A DNA stretch of 64,000 bases from Argyresthia goedartella (taxonomy: Eukaryota; Arthropoda; Insecta; Lepidoptera; Argyresthiidae): contig OX463806.1 of NCBI GenBank assembly GCA_949825045.1, positions 39,828,208 through 39,892,207 of the forward strand, given 5' to 3'. Made by a program: the position numbers and the translations under genes. The notes under the pieces were generated by a model. The model worked only from the letters and a program-made list of their open reading frames with translations, did not search any database and was not told where the DNA came from. Below are positions 1 to 9,549 of the stretch, in pieces (the stretch's first letter is position 1; each line of letters starts with the position of its first letter).

Positions 1-961
1 GATACTCGAGCGACCAACGCTTCCAGAAATTCTGAGTAAACTGCTGCAACATCTGATACCTTGACAACCGATACAATTTCACTCCCTCGAAGGGGTGCTC
101 GGGCAACGCGTTAAGTGGCTGTCCTATCAAGAAATGGCCTGGGGTCAGAGCCTCCAGGTCATTTGGATCCGAGCTGAGCGGACACAACGGTCGCGAATTG
201 AGAACGGCCTCGATCTTACAAAACAATGTCGCGAGCTCCTCAAAAGTCAGCGCGGTCTGACCTACTATACGCCCTAAGTGCGTCTTAGCTGACTTAACTA
301 CGGCCTCAAAAATCCCACCCCAGTGGGGGCAAATCGGTGGGCTGAAGGTCCACTGTATACCCCGACGGGAGAGGGCCGTTCCAATATCCACTTTATTTAC
401 ATTCAAAAAGTTGACTATCTCTCGTAAGTATCGTTCCGCACCTATGTAGTTAGTGCCGTTATAAGAGCGGATCAAAGTTGGAAGTCCCCTTCGAGAAACA
501 AACCTATCCAAACAAGCAATGAAAGCCTCTGTCGAGAGATCAGCAACGAGCTCGAGATGTACCGCCTTGGTGGATAAACAAACAAACACACATAGGTACG
601 CCTTGTATTGCTTAGCGGTACGCAATCGTGAACTCTTCACCATAAACGGTCCTGCAAAATCCGTACCAACACCTGAAAACGGTCTGACCTCATTCACACG
701 ATCAGGGGGCAAGTCCCCCATGAGAGGTTGCATCGTGGCAGCCTTAAGTCGATAACAAGGCATGCACCGAAACACGATGTTCCGTATGGCACGGCGGGCA
801 GATAAGATCCAAAACTCCCGCTGGAGCGTGGCCAACAACGCGTTACAGCCGGCATGCGCGTTTTTAATATGACGATCAGTCACCAGCAATTCAACTAACT
901 GTCCCCCCTTGGGGAGCAGAAGTGGGTGACGAGCCGAATACGACAGATTCGCATTGCGCAA
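1..961 (-). pseudogene. BEL/Pao integrase region of pol (partial at window edge)
   Basis: Continues the pol frame downstream of the TGA at 962-964. It begins with the H2C2-type zinc-binding N-terminus (LRNANLSYSARHPLLLP, then HIKNAHAG and a CxxC, RCMPCYRL), followed by the DDE core: GVGTDFAGPF holds the first Asp, and CPHWGGIFEAVVKSAK holds the Glu. The second catalytic block reads IRSYNGTNY where family members have an Asp before NGTN; the codon at 461-463 is TAT on the coding strand, one base from GAT. The frame stays open to base 1. What is seen is the sequence and the Tyr; loss of activity is inferred. Confidence 0.9.
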
Positions 962-3661
962 TCATCCTCCTACCCGAAGTAACCCGGTCGAATCAACAAA
1001 GGGGTTGAGACGCGCGACGGCTCCCTTCAATTTCGAACGTCCACTTCGTATAATCTCCAATTCTGCCCCAAACTTCGAGGACTGTACTAACCGGACCAAA
1101 TTCAACAGCGACTCGTTTCGCTCTGCCGGAGTCAGAATAGGGTTCAACGTTCGCTGATCGCGAGGAGTACGACAATTTCGAGCGAATCTCCTAATCCAAG
1201 TGGACACGTTTATCAACTTGTCAAGTGAGCTATACCGGTCCAGCAGAAACCCGGCGTCAGGGTCCTCAGCCTTCTGGGTAACATGCACGGCCGCTCTGGG
1301 GCCATGATCCGAAGATACTACTACATGGCTGTGGGGCCAGTCCGATTCTCTCTTGGCAAGCCAGGGTGGTCCCCACCACAAATGGTATCTAACGAGTTCA
1401 GGAGCCCGACATCCCCTCGATGCACAATCAGACGGGCTCAATTCTCCTGGTACATGTCTCCAGGTCAGTGGGACCTCAGACGACACAATCTGGGAGACAC
1501 GGTTCGCAACAAAAACCTCTAAGTTATGGACCGAAGCCTTCAGCCAGCACAAAACAATCTGGCTGTCCGTCCACGCGTACACCGTATCCTCCAAAACCAC
1601 TGACCCACGCAACACTGTTAGAGTGTGATTCAAAAGTTTGGTCAAAATAGCAGCCCCGGACAGTTCCAGTTTTGGAATCGTCATCCTTGTTCGAATAGGC
1701 GCTACCTTGCTTTTTGCCAAAACCAAACGCACGTCGACCTCCCCGGTGGAGGTGACGGTTCGCAAATAAACCGCTGCCGCAAACCCTCGTTCAGAGGCAT
1801 CACAAAACCCGTGAAGGGTTGCCCTGTAATCCCCAGCAGGGACCAATTTCCTCGGCAGCGATACATTATTTATGTCCGACAGCGAGGTGAACATTCGCGT
1901 CCAATCAGTCAACAAATCACCTGAGAGGTGGGTGTCCCAGGTCAACTGAGCCGCCCATAGCCTTTGCATAAAACATTTGAGAGCAAAGGTGACTAGAGAA
2001 ATCCATCCATTCGGGTCGAACGTTCTCGCAATCGTTGACAGTACTGACCGCTTCGTCCAGGCCTTCGGTGTTTCTAAAACCACCCGATAGGTTAACTCAT
2101 CATGGACGGGCCGGTACTGAATTCCAAGCACTGACAACATGTTAGGGTTGTCAGGATTCTCAAAAACGTGCGGGTCTTGTTGAAACTCATCTGGGAGACC
2201 AGCCATCAACTCAGGGGAGTTGGACATCCACTTGCGTAGTTCATAGCCGCCTCGTTCCAGCAATTGAATGAGCTCGTCACGTCGGTCCAGAGCTTCCTCT
2301 ACACTGGCTGCCCCTGTGCAGACGTCATCGACGTACAAATCTTGCTCCAGGATAGCGGCGGCTCTAGGATAGCTCACACGGTCACGCGACGCCAACTCCC
2401 GCAGGGTACGCATCGCCAAATACGGGCTAGACCGTAACCCATACGTGTTCGTGTTTAACTCATAGACCTTGACTGGTTCGGCCGTGGACTCACGCCAAAG
2501 TATCAACTGATACCTTCTGTCAGCCGGATGAATTACCGTTTGCCTAAACATCATCCGAATGTCTGCGACAAATACAATCTGGTGTCTCCGAAAGCTCGTG
2601 AGAATATCCGAAATATCACGACTCAACTTGGGTCCCGAATGTAGACACTGATTCAGGGACATCCCGTTCGAGGTAGGTGCTGACCCATCAAAAACAACTC
2701 GAATCTTGCCCGTAGGGGTTCGCAGGACGGCATGGTGTGGAAGGAAACAATGATCCTCAGATCTCCAGTCCACACCCGATACCGACATGTGTCCTAACGA
2801 CTCATACTCCCTCATGAAATCGACGTATTTTTGTTTAAATACGGCGTCCCTTGACATCCTACGCTCCATCGACATCAATCTCGTCTCAGCCATCTTCCTA
2901 GATTCTCCTAGTGGCGGTCGATCGGCCCTGAAAGGCAGTCGAGTTACAAAACGACCAGAACGAATGCGACCAGTACTATTCTGGTAAAACAACTCGCACT
3001 CTTCTTCGTCTGCGTCGACTCGACGAACGGTGGGAGGTTCCTCTATCTCCCAGAAACGTTGGATAGCGTCTGACAACGCTGAGCCAATAAGTATGCCATC
3101 TGACTCGGCAGGCCTAACCATTGGCAATGCCGGACCCATGATCACGTGACCAAACTTAGTATCCACAGCAATCAACCCGTCCGGCTGAAGAACTCGCCGA
3201 TCCGACAACAGAAACCTACCCAGAACGTCTGCTCCCAGTAGCAGGTCGACCGGGGCTGGAGTGTCAAAATCGGGATCCGCCAACTTGAGTCCTGATGTCA
3301 GGAATCGAACGGCCGGATTCAACTTCACCAAGGGGTGTCTGCCCATGACATGCGTCATTACTAAAGCTTGCACGGATGTTTTTGTCAAAATGTCATAACG
3401 TGGAGAGAACGTGATCACCGATTGACCAACTACATTCGTAACCGTAACATTCCCCACGCCCCGTATTGATTTATTATACCTATTTACCTTGAGGCCCAAC
3501 CATTTTGCTAAATCATTCGATACAATGCAGCCCTGAGCTCCAGAATCTAATAGGGCGCGAACGTATGTTGGGTTGCCCGCCAAATCCCAAACAAGCACAG
3601 AGGCGATCGGTAACACCACCGTCTCCGGTTGGGGGGCAACAAATGGTTGGGCCCCAAATTC
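962..3661 (-). CDS. BEL/Pao pol: protease, reverse transcriptase, RNase H
   Basis: An open stretch of about 899 codons directly after the gag TAG stop and in the same frame; the first possible GTG start is at 3619 but no ATG is needed if the protein is made as Gag-Pol. In order: an aspartic protease with LLDSGAQG near the start; a reverse transcriptase with the palm motif LYVDDV (about residue 420) and the preceding YGLRSSPYLA block; the BEL-type RNase H with HGFCDASERGFAAAVY, IPKLELSGA and AWTDSQIVLCWL. It ends at TGA 962-964, within the sequence LLRVGG-stop-LRNANLS. The stop replaces what is normally a coding position, so the integrase is cut off. Confidence 0.95.
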   Translation of the reverse strand, partial: EFGAQPFVAPQPETVVLPIASVLVWDLAGNPTYVRALLDSGAQGCIVSNDLAKWLGLKVNRYNKSIRGVGNVTVTNVVGQSVITFSPRYDILTKTSVQALVMTHVMGRHPLVKLNPAVRFLTSGLKLADPDFDTPAPVDLLLGADVLGRFLLSDRRVLQPDGLIAVDTKFGHVIMGPALPMVRPAESDGILIGSALSDAIQRFWEIEEPPTVRRVDADEEECELFYQNSTGRIRSGRFVTRLPFRADRPPLGESRKMAETRLMSMERRMSRDAVFKQKYVDFMREYESLGHMSVSGVDWRSEDHCFLPHHAVLRTPTGKIRVVFDGSAPTSNGMSLNQCLHSGPKLSRDISDILTSFRRHQIVFVADIRMMFRQTVIHPADRRYQLILWRESTAEPVKVYELNTNTYGLRSSPYLAMRTLRELASRDRVSYPRAAAILEQDLYVDDVCTGAASVEEALDRRDELIQLLERGGYELRKWMSNSPELMAGLPDEFQQDPHVFENPDNPNMLSVLGIQYRPVHDELTYRVVLETPKAWTKRSVLSTIARTFDPNGWISLVTFALKCFMQRLWAAQLTWDTHLSGDLLTDWTRMFTSLSDINNVSLPRKLVPAGDYRATLHGFCDASERGFAAAVYLRTVTSTGEVDVRLVLAKSKVAPIRTRMTIPKLELSGAAILTKLLNHTLTVLRGSVVLEDTVYAWTDSQIVLCWLKASVHNLEVFVANRVSQIVSSEVPLTWRHVPGELSPSDCASRGCRAPELVRYHLWWGPPWLAKRESDWPHSHVVVSSDHGPRAAVHVTQKAEDPDAGFLLDRYSSLDKLINVSTWIRRFARNCRTPRDQRTLNPILTPAERNESLLNLVRLVQSSKFGAELEIIRSGRSKLKGAVARLNPFVDSTGLLRVGG

Positions 3662-4990
3662 CTAGCGAGGGCCCCCGGGGCCCCACTCTGCCTGTAACCG
3701 ATCAGGTATGCAGCTATACGCCAGAGGGTCCCATTGTACAAATGGCCCACGCGCCGGTTCCATTGCCACCCTACGATTCCCCGTAAAGGGGGGTGGACGT
3801 GAATTTAACCGTGGCCGCTCCATGAGCGGGGGGGACATCACATGTGACCGACGAGGACGAGGCGACGAGCGGGGCGACAACTGAGGCGGCGTCCGGACCG
3901 CACCCGCATAGCTCGATGGTGTCCCATGCCACCCGCCCGTTACGGCCTGCTCAACACACCCAATGTTCCGCTGAGTCGGATGCTGAGTCGCAACCGAAAA
4001 CTCAGGGCCCCCCATGTAATGATTCTGAGTGCGGCCCTGCACCCTAGTACTGCCCTGTGCACGTGGGGACGTTGGCCCCTGAGTTGCGCTCCGAGTCGCA
4101 AACGAATTCTCAGGGCCCCATGCCGTGTCACCCTGGGTACGGCCCTGTGGTGGCTGTTGGCCGGACCGGTTCATGCACAACAGATTGTTGTGGGGCCCAC
4201 CACAATATCCGCACATTTGTGTGCGCGTGCAGTCCCTAGCCATGTGTGGCCCGAGGCACAGGAAACACCAGCTCCGCTGCTTGGCTATCCGGCGCCGTCC
4301 CTGAACCCTAAGTTCCCCGAACTTATTGCTATTGGCCACAGCATGGCCAATCTGCCTACAACATGGGCAGGTCTCACCATGTGGGGTCAATTCACTCACA
4401 GTCCCATACGACTGCCGGTTGGTGCGGTCCTTCCTCGTCGGAGGGCCCCTACTCACAGCGCTCCCGGCAGCTCTCTGTGGCTCCGAAGGATGGGTGACCG
4501 TCAACCCCAAATTCTCTGCCCGTCGAGCCTCCTCTTCCAAAAATCCGACCAAGTCGGAGAAGGCGGGCAGGTCCTCGGCCGACCTCCCGTGAGACTGTTC
4601 GAAACGAGTCTGCACGTCAGCGGGTAGGCGGGAAAGTACAATGTACAACAGTAGGTACGACCATTCACCAACCGGAAGTCCAAGATTCTCTAGAGCCTTG
4701 GTGACAGACAACAATGGGTTCAAAACCTCCGTCTGTATGGCCCCGACCTTGTTCACAACCGGGATGCGAAACAAACGGTTCAGTTGGGCATCGGCCAACC
4801 TCCGTTTGCTGTGGTAACGTCTGACGTTCTGATCGATCTGAGCGACCAGCTCCCTAGGCTCACCCCTCAATGCTGCCACCAGCTGAGCCATCTTGACAAA
4901 CTTGGTAATGTCCGATCGCATGTGCACCAAACTGTCGAACAGATTGATGAAGCTCATCCATTCACCGGACACGCCGTCAAAGATAGGCAT
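3662..4990 (-). CDS. BEL/Pao Gag, main part with zinc knuckles
   Basis: A 442-codon open frame whose start MPIFDGVSGEWMSFINLFDS matches the family's characteristic capsid opening (xPxFDG..EW..F...F). A Cys/His cluster around residues 215-285 (CPCCRQIGH, then CFLCLGPHMARDC and CGYCGGPHNNLLC) gives the nucleocapsid zinc knuckles. The C-terminus is Pro/Gln/Arg-rich. It ends at TAG (3662-3664), and pol follows in the same frame. The capsid opening is normally internal to Gag, so the ATG at 4990 is probably not the original start; an in-frame TAA at 5000-5002 separates it from its N-terminal part. Confidence 0.92.
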   Translation of the reverse strand: MPIFDGVSGEWMSFINLFDSLVHMRSDITKFVKMAQLVAALRGEPRELVAQIDQNVRRYHSKRRLADAQLNRLFRIPVVNKVGAIQTEVLNPLLSVTKALENLGLPVGEWSYLLLYIVLSRLPADVQTRFEQSHGRSAEDLPAFSDLVGFLEEEARRAENLGLTVTHPSEPQRAAGSAVSRGPPTRKDRTNRQSYGTVSELTPHGETCPCCRQIGHAVANSNKFGELRVQGRRRIAKQRSWCFLCLGPHMARDCTRTQMCGYCGGPHNNLLCMNRSGQQPPQGRTQGDTAWGPENSFATRSATQGPTSPRAQGSTRVQGRTQNHYMGGPEFSVATQHPTQRNIGCVEQAVTGGWHGTPSSYAGAVRTPPQLSPRSSPRPRRSHVMSPPLMERPRLNSRPPPFTGNRRVAMEPARGPFVQWDPLAYSCIPDRLQAEWGPGGPR

Positions 4991-5002
4991 AGTTATGGCA
5001 GG

Positions 5003-5302
5003 TTACCTGTTCCCCGATCCCTGATGCGTCAGAGGTGCTTCAGTGTCACCATCATGGCTGGACTCGCGCTGTCTACGTATGTCCGCAGCCTTCTGCGTGA
5101 TAGCTGCTGCCATCTCCATACATTGGTCGACATCCCCTATCAACCGTGACAGCCTGTCAGGTGCACAACCATCAACTGATTCCGCCTGCGCGGACAATTC
5201 GAGCACCCTATTGTAACGTTCCTTAACGTCCATAGACCGCTCCAATACCACATCATGCCTATCCGCACACGGTCTATCAGACCGTGTGCGGAGGAAAACC
5301 AT
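5003..5302 (-). pseudogene. BEL/Pao Gag N-terminal segment
   Basis: A 99-codon frame immediately upstream of, and in phase with, the main Gag frame, separated from it by only TAA 5000-5002 and four codons. It has a helical, charged sequence (VKERYNRVLELSAQAE) typical of the N-terminal region of BEL Gag. Another ATG at 5346 opens an overlapping frame, so a second small frameshift near 5290 is possible. I cannot tell from one copy which N-terminus is original. Confidence 0.7.
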
Positions 5303-5346
5303 CTGAGTTCCTTAGAAACACCCTTCTGGATTTCAGATAACGACAT

Positions 5347-5865
5347 GATCGGAACGATACTTACTCACAATTTGCAGTAACTCAATTTTATTGGACCCTC
5401 CAGTCTATAACCCAAACGAGGGAACCCTAAACTATAACTTAAACAATGTTGTTTTCCTTAAACAATAAGAACCGAGTTTTATATCTATATAAATTCTGTA
5501 AATAACAATTTAGTCTCCCTTTATCACTACAACACACACAGATAGTCAATATTAGTTCAAGTTATAAATTGCTATAAACTGAAAACAATGTTATAGCCTG
5601 CTATCAATAGATGTAACTACCTATGTTAACCAAAACATTCATTCAATAGCATTACTAGACCACTAATAGATTGACTAACTGGTAATTCAATGCAAATTTC
5701 AATTCAATATCTGTCTGTCTACTACCAGCAATAGATTTATAGCTTACAATACTAACAATCTATGTGGATACAGGAACAACCAAGTTACCTAACCGCCTAT
5801 ACCTACAGATTGATAGTCCCAAATCGTGCCTTCCTGGAGCCCTTGACGGCTGCAAATCTCAGGAA
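5347..5865 (-). other. BEL/Pao 5' leader
   Basis: AT-rich, no convincing reading frame on either strand. It lies between the primer-binding site and gag and is best explained as the untranslated leader of the element. Confidence 0.6.
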
Positions 5866-5883
5866 GCCACGCTCTAGCTACCA
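5866..5883 (-). promoter_or_regulatory. Candidate tRNA primer-binding site of the BEL/Pao element
   Basis: On the coding strand this reads TGGTAGCTAGAGCGTGGC a few bases after the likely LTR end. It starts with TGG, the complement of a tRNA CCA end, and resembles the TGGTAGCAGAGC site often seen after BEL LTRs. Which tRNA primes cannot be said without alignment. Confidence 0.6.
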
Positions 5884-5916
5884 AAATGTTCAGGCTTCTC
5901 AGCACCTAATGACCTC

Positions 5917-5938
5917 GTAGGGGCCCATGGGCCCCTAC
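5917..5938. repeat. 22-bp perfect palindrome in the BEL LTR
   Basis: GTAGGGGCCCA is followed at once by its reverse complement, with no spacer. It lies within the GC-rich 3' part of the LTR. Confidence 0.85.
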
Positions 5939-5984
5939 CCACTCCACTCCTACTACTCCACTCCACGCTACCTCGTACCTACCT

Positions 5985-6036
5985 CGACGTTCATCACTTC
6001 TTGGCACGATTAGGTGCCAAGAAGTGATGAACGTCG
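5985..6036. repeat. Perfect 23-bp hairpin in the BEL LTR
   Basis: The arm 5985-6007 is exactly the reverse complement of 6014-6036, separated by the 6-base loop GATTAG. If transcribed it would form a long uninterrupted stem near the R/U5 part of the LTR. Confidence 0.9.
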
Positions 6037-6552
6037 GCGATTCACCGAGCTGAAGTTATGTGGGGTAGATCTAACCTGGTCTGTGCTTCGGTCCCGTCAA
6101 CCTCCTGTCTCTCTGCAAGGCCCGGGTGCACCCTAGGCTCTTCTTGGTAGACAGGTTCTTCAGCCAACCAGGTATGACTGGCGGGCCAGCTTCAATGAGC
6201 ACAGTGTTCCAACACAGGTTATGTTCTACGTGGTAAATACAAATCGGGCACGAAAATCCGAACTTTATCTGGTTCGAGAGACAACGGCACACTCAGCTAT
6301 ATTAACAATCCTGAGGGAATCACGAATACATTCCAGATGCCCTGCGATTTAATTTCAACCCCTAACCAAAACGCGTTTACATTGCGAGGGCTTTCGTCTG
6401 TCAGTTGTCAAAACTGCCTGATTGACAGCTAACGTCAAAATTAAAATGACCGTTCAGAAACCATCGATCGAATATCGATTTGGAATCGAACAACCATAAT
6501 GTGTAATTTATGTAGCATACAGTTCCGTCAGTACATTATGCCAGGGCACACA

Positions 6553-7114
6553 ATTCATCTACTTCTAGATATAGCGACGGTGGTGGCTACATATTCTACT
6601 TAATTATTTAGTAAATTTAGTAGAAAAGGTACTTCATATAATTACTACCAGGAATAACACCTTAACAACATATTCTATATTTATTTTATTATCTTTTTTT
6701 ATTGGTATAATTTAAATACTTTTTTTAATTATAAGACATTATCTTCTATATTTATTTCGACATCCGAGTGGAACTAACCAGACTCATCCTCTACAAGTAA
6801 GTACGATAAAACGAGCAATTTAATCACGACGGTTAGAGTTCCGCTTGAAGTCCACTTTCAGATCAAATACAACCACTTCAGGCGGGAGCCCAAGATTCAA
6901 TAAGCAGACTGCTGTGAGGGTCGATACTTCATACACTCGTAGGAGTTGCTAGAGAAGTGGATTTGATTTGTAGGGGATGAGTTGATTTTATTACTCGTGT
7001 GTTTATTCTGTTGCATGTTACAAATCTTTTGTTGTTATGGTTTATTTTTTTCCTATACATTGCATGTTTAGTGTATTTATGCTAATTCTTTATATTATAT
7101 TTCTTTTGTTGTAG
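6553..7114. other. Intron sequence before the first Trio/Kalirin exon seen
   Basis: AT-rich with no supported gene. It ends with a pyrimidine-rich tract and TTGTAG, a plausible splice acceptor for the exon starting at 7115. Confidence 0.5.
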
Positions 7115-7302
7115 GTGTCATAATAGAGGGGGAATGCATTTTATTAATAGACTGTGATAGCGGATCGACTAATCTGGCTCTTAAGACTGCTAATGTGCTA
7201 AGTGGTTCAGAAAATCCGCCAATGACTTTAAAGTTTAATGTAAATAGTTTAAAGAAGTATCGTGACACGGAGGGTAACCATACAACGGTGACGGAGCACT
7301 CG
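7115..7302 (+). CDS. Trio/Kalirin-like gene, exon A (linker)
   Basis: A 188-bp exon between acceptor TTGTTGTAG and donor GTGAGC. The open frame (from base 7117; two leading bases complete a split codon) encodes 62 residues beginning VIIEGECILLIDCDSGSTN and ends in phase 0, matching the next exon across an 80-bp intron. I recognise no domain. It would sit between the GEF region and the Ig domain, a poorly conserved linker in this family. The splice sites and phase are seen; membership of the gene is inferred, and a spurious exon remains possible. Confidence 0.55.
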
Positions 7303-7382
7303 GTGAGCATGCATTACCAATATGTATTACTAACGCGTCCGCTCGCACGGAGTAAACGGTAATAACGTCGTGTGATGCACAG

Positions 7383-8237
7383 GGCCTGTCGAAGAAGCCG
7401 TGGGGCCTGAAGCTGCTGCGTGGCGGCAGCGGCGGCGGCGGCGGCGCGGGTGGCGGGGGCGGTGCGGCGGGCGCGGAGGGCGGCCTGGAGGGCGTGGTGA
7501 CGGAGCTGCGCGCACCTGCGCTGCTGGAGCCGCTGCGCGACGTGCACGCGGCACCGGGAGCGCGCGCAGTGCTCGCGTGCCGCACCAGCGCGCCGCGCGC
7601 CGCAGCCGCCGCCGCCGCCGCCACCAGCTGGCGCAAGACCGCGCCCGACGCGTCCGCCGGCCCGCTGCGTGCCTCACCGCGCGTCACTCCCGCGCTGGCA
7701 GCGGACGGGCGCGCCACGCTGACGATCGCCGCGTGCCGGCCCGCCGACGCCGGCGTCTACTGCTGCGTGGTGAGCAACGAGCTCGGCGGCGTGCAGAGCT
7801 CGGCGCGGCTGACGGTGGGTGGTGCGGCGCCGGGCGTGCCGTGCGTGCGCGCCGCCGCCGCCGGCCTCCTGGTGCAGTGGGACGAACCGGCGCCGGCGCA
7901 CCTCGAATACTGCCGCGCCGGCTCGGAGGCCTGGCAGCGCGCCACCGCCGCGCCCGCCGCCGCGCACTCGCTGCAGCTCGACCACCTGCCGCCGGCCGCG
8001 TACAGCTTCCGGCTAGTGTGCGCGACGAGCGGCGCATACGGCGCCAGCGTGGAGGCGGCGGTGGGCGGCGGAGGCGGTGGCGGTGGTGGTGGTGGTGGCG
8101 GCGGCGGCGGTGGCGGCTGGGCGCGCGAGCAGCTGCTGCGCCGCTACCACGCGGAGGAGGAGCTGGGGCGCGGCCGCACGGCGCGAGTGGTCGCCGCCCG
8201 CGACACCGGCACCGGACAGCGGGTTGCACTCAAACAG
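7383..8237 (+). CDS. Trio/Kalirin-like gene, exon B: Ig, FnIII, start of kinase
   Basis: An 855-bp GC-rich exon between acceptor GATGCACAG and donor CAG/GTACAC, phase 0 at both ends (285 residues). A Gly-rich linker leads into an Ig domain (Cys in VLACRTS about residue 63, Trp in TSWRK about 82, DAGVYCC about 122), then a FnIII domain (LVQWDEP about 163, YSFRLVC about 207), then a run of about 20 Gly (8059-8118), then the kinase N-lobe with the Gly loop LGRGRTARVV (about 258) and the ATP-binding Lys in VALKQ. Ig-FnIII-kinase is the C-terminal layout of Kalirin and Trio, Rho-GEFs at the membrane that shape axons and muscle. The extreme GC content creates long meaningless frames on both strands. 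Confidence 0.88.
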
Positions 8238-8359
8238 GTACACTAGTCGTGTTCGAATTTTAGTCAGTATAATCAAAATAGTATATTATGCAACTAGTGA
8301 ATAAAGGACGGCTTTAAAGCGAGGGCCATAAATGAACCACGAGCAAGTCATGATGATTT

Positions 8360-8417
8360 AATCACGAGCTTTGCGAGTGATTCAAGTTTTAGAATCCTGA
8401 GCGACGCGAGTGAATCA
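8360..8417. repeat. Constant-loop hairpins, instance 1
   Basis: Arms AATCAC (8360-8365) and GTGATT (8377-8382) enclose GAGCTTTGCGA; alternatively TGATTCA (8378-8384) pairs with TGAATCA (8411-8417) around a loop holding GAGCGACGCGAG. Lies in the intron just before the LTR element. Confidence 0.5.
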
Positions 8418-8469
8418 TAGCCTTCGATATAAATCCTTTTTATTCAAGAGTTGCATATGATAATTTATA

Positions 8470-8474
8470 CCATG
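8470..8474. repeat. Target-site duplication (left) of the errantivirus-like element
   Basis: CCATG here is repeated at 10462-10466 right after the right LTR. A 4-5 bp duplication fits a Ty3/gypsy-type integration. Confidence 0.75.
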
Positions 8475-8667
8475 TGTACGATTTAGCAATTGCACAATGT
8501 GCACACTCTGCCAATTTACCTAACAAGTCAGTGTCACGATACAACAAGGTGGAGTGCGCTCGTGTGCATTAGCGCAATTAAATCAATTTACGTAAATCGG
8601 CCGTTTTACTAAACAATCATCATCAATATATCAACAAAAGCTGTAGTGTCTACCAAGAGATCCTGCA
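8475..8667 (+). repeat. Left LTR
   Basis: 193 bp, TG..CA ends, matched by 10269-10461 with about three substitutions. After it, from about 8674, comes TGGTCCTTCG, a possible primer-binding site. Confidence 0.9.
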
Positions 8668-8997
8668 TCTTTATGGTCCTTCGATCATAAGTTTGGCGAC
8701 ATTTGTGAGTTTTGGAACACGGAAGCCACACCGACGTCATACTATCAAGAGCCAGCAGCAAGGCGAGACTTACCAAGGAGTCAACTACTACTACTACGGT
8801 GGATTCTTTGTATGAAGACAGTTCGAGTCCATTGAAATCAGCAAGAATACTATCAATAATCAAGATATCAAGTTAAAAGCAGGTACCTACCAATTATCAA
8901 GTCAGAATCCAGAATACTAGTGCAATCTGGAATTCATTAAATACGAAAGCAACAAGTTCGTAACCCAAGTATCAAACAAGTGATCAGCAAGACAAAC

Positions 8998-9549
8998 ATG
9001 CATCAAGAAAACAATGACATGGAAAACATAATCCAAAATCAAATCACGCTTGAACGAGGCATCGAAAAAGTTTTGGTCAACTTCAAGAAAGAACCAAGGG
9101 ATCGCCAGACACAAGAAAGCATTGAAAGACGCCTGGAAGCTCTAGAATTATATTGGAAGGAGTATAGTGAAAATTACAACAAGCTTCTACCAGTTTTGCC
9201 ACAGGACCATGACTACCTAGTAGGCAAGTACTTCGAAAAAACAAGGCGAACGTACCTAGAGACCAGGGAGTACATCGAAAAAGTTTGCTGCCAACAACGA
9301 GTGTATCAAGAAGTAACTAACGACAGCATCGACAAGGATGAGCAGTTAAAAGCCACTACCAGCACAAATCAAGATCAACAAACATCAACCATTGCGAGCA
9401 AGACAAGTGCGAGCAAGATTAGTGTTGGGAGTAACAGCAAGCTGGACGAGATGTTGAAAAAGCAACTCAGCAATTTCACCTTTGCAAGAACAGTCTCCAG
9501 CATAAACATAGAAATCATGAAAGAAAAATGGGAATTCGAGGCACCTTGA
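8998..9549 (+). pseudogene. Errantivirus-like Gag (truncated by frameshift)
   Basis: From the ATG at 8998 the frame runs 183 codons to TGA. It is hydrophilic and helical, with the pattern ERRLEALELYWKEYSENY typical of gypsy-like Gag N-terminal regions. The same protein clearly continues in the next frame (HERWTAIDSNHWS, later LDIPVFNG, a common Gag motif), so a one-base shift near 9540-9549 breaks it. It would assemble the particle in an intact element. Confidence 0.75.

Larger units (their letters stand above)
1..6552 (-). mobile_element. BEL/Pao LTR retrotransposon, cut by the window's left edge
   Basis: Read on the minus strand the order is 5' LTR (about 6552-5887), primer-binding site, leader, gag, protease, reverse transcriptase, RNase H and integrase, which is the BEL/Pao layout. 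The integrase is still open at base 1, so its end and the 3' LTR lie outside the window. Gag and pol share one frame, as expected for a single BEL/Pao polyprotein, but that frame has stops at 5000-5002 (TAA), 3662-3664 (TAG) and 962-964 (TGA). The copy is therefore probably dead, although each segment is otherwise long and open, which suggests moderate age. It lies upstream of, and antisense to, the Trio/Kalirin exons. Confidence 0.93.
5887..6552 (-). repeat. BEL/Pao 5' LTR (boundaries provisional)
   Basis: On the coding strand the proposed LTR starts TGTGTGCCC (6552) and ends CTGAACA (5887), giving TG..CA ends and about 666 bp directly before the primer-binding site. The partner LTR is outside the window, so the outer boundary is inferred from the TG end only. 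Two perfect palindromes (5917-5938 and 5985-6036) lie near its 3' end. Confidence 0.5.

Noticed and set aside
3926..4627. Plus-strand 233-codon frame
   Set aside because: Antisense to BEL Gag; no motif of its own.
7235..8276. Several long frames on both strands around the Ig-FnIII exon
   Set aside because: They are shadows of a very GC-rich exon; they are Arg/Ala-rich without domains, and only the frame starting at 7383 has Ig, FnIII and kinase motifs plus matching splice phases.
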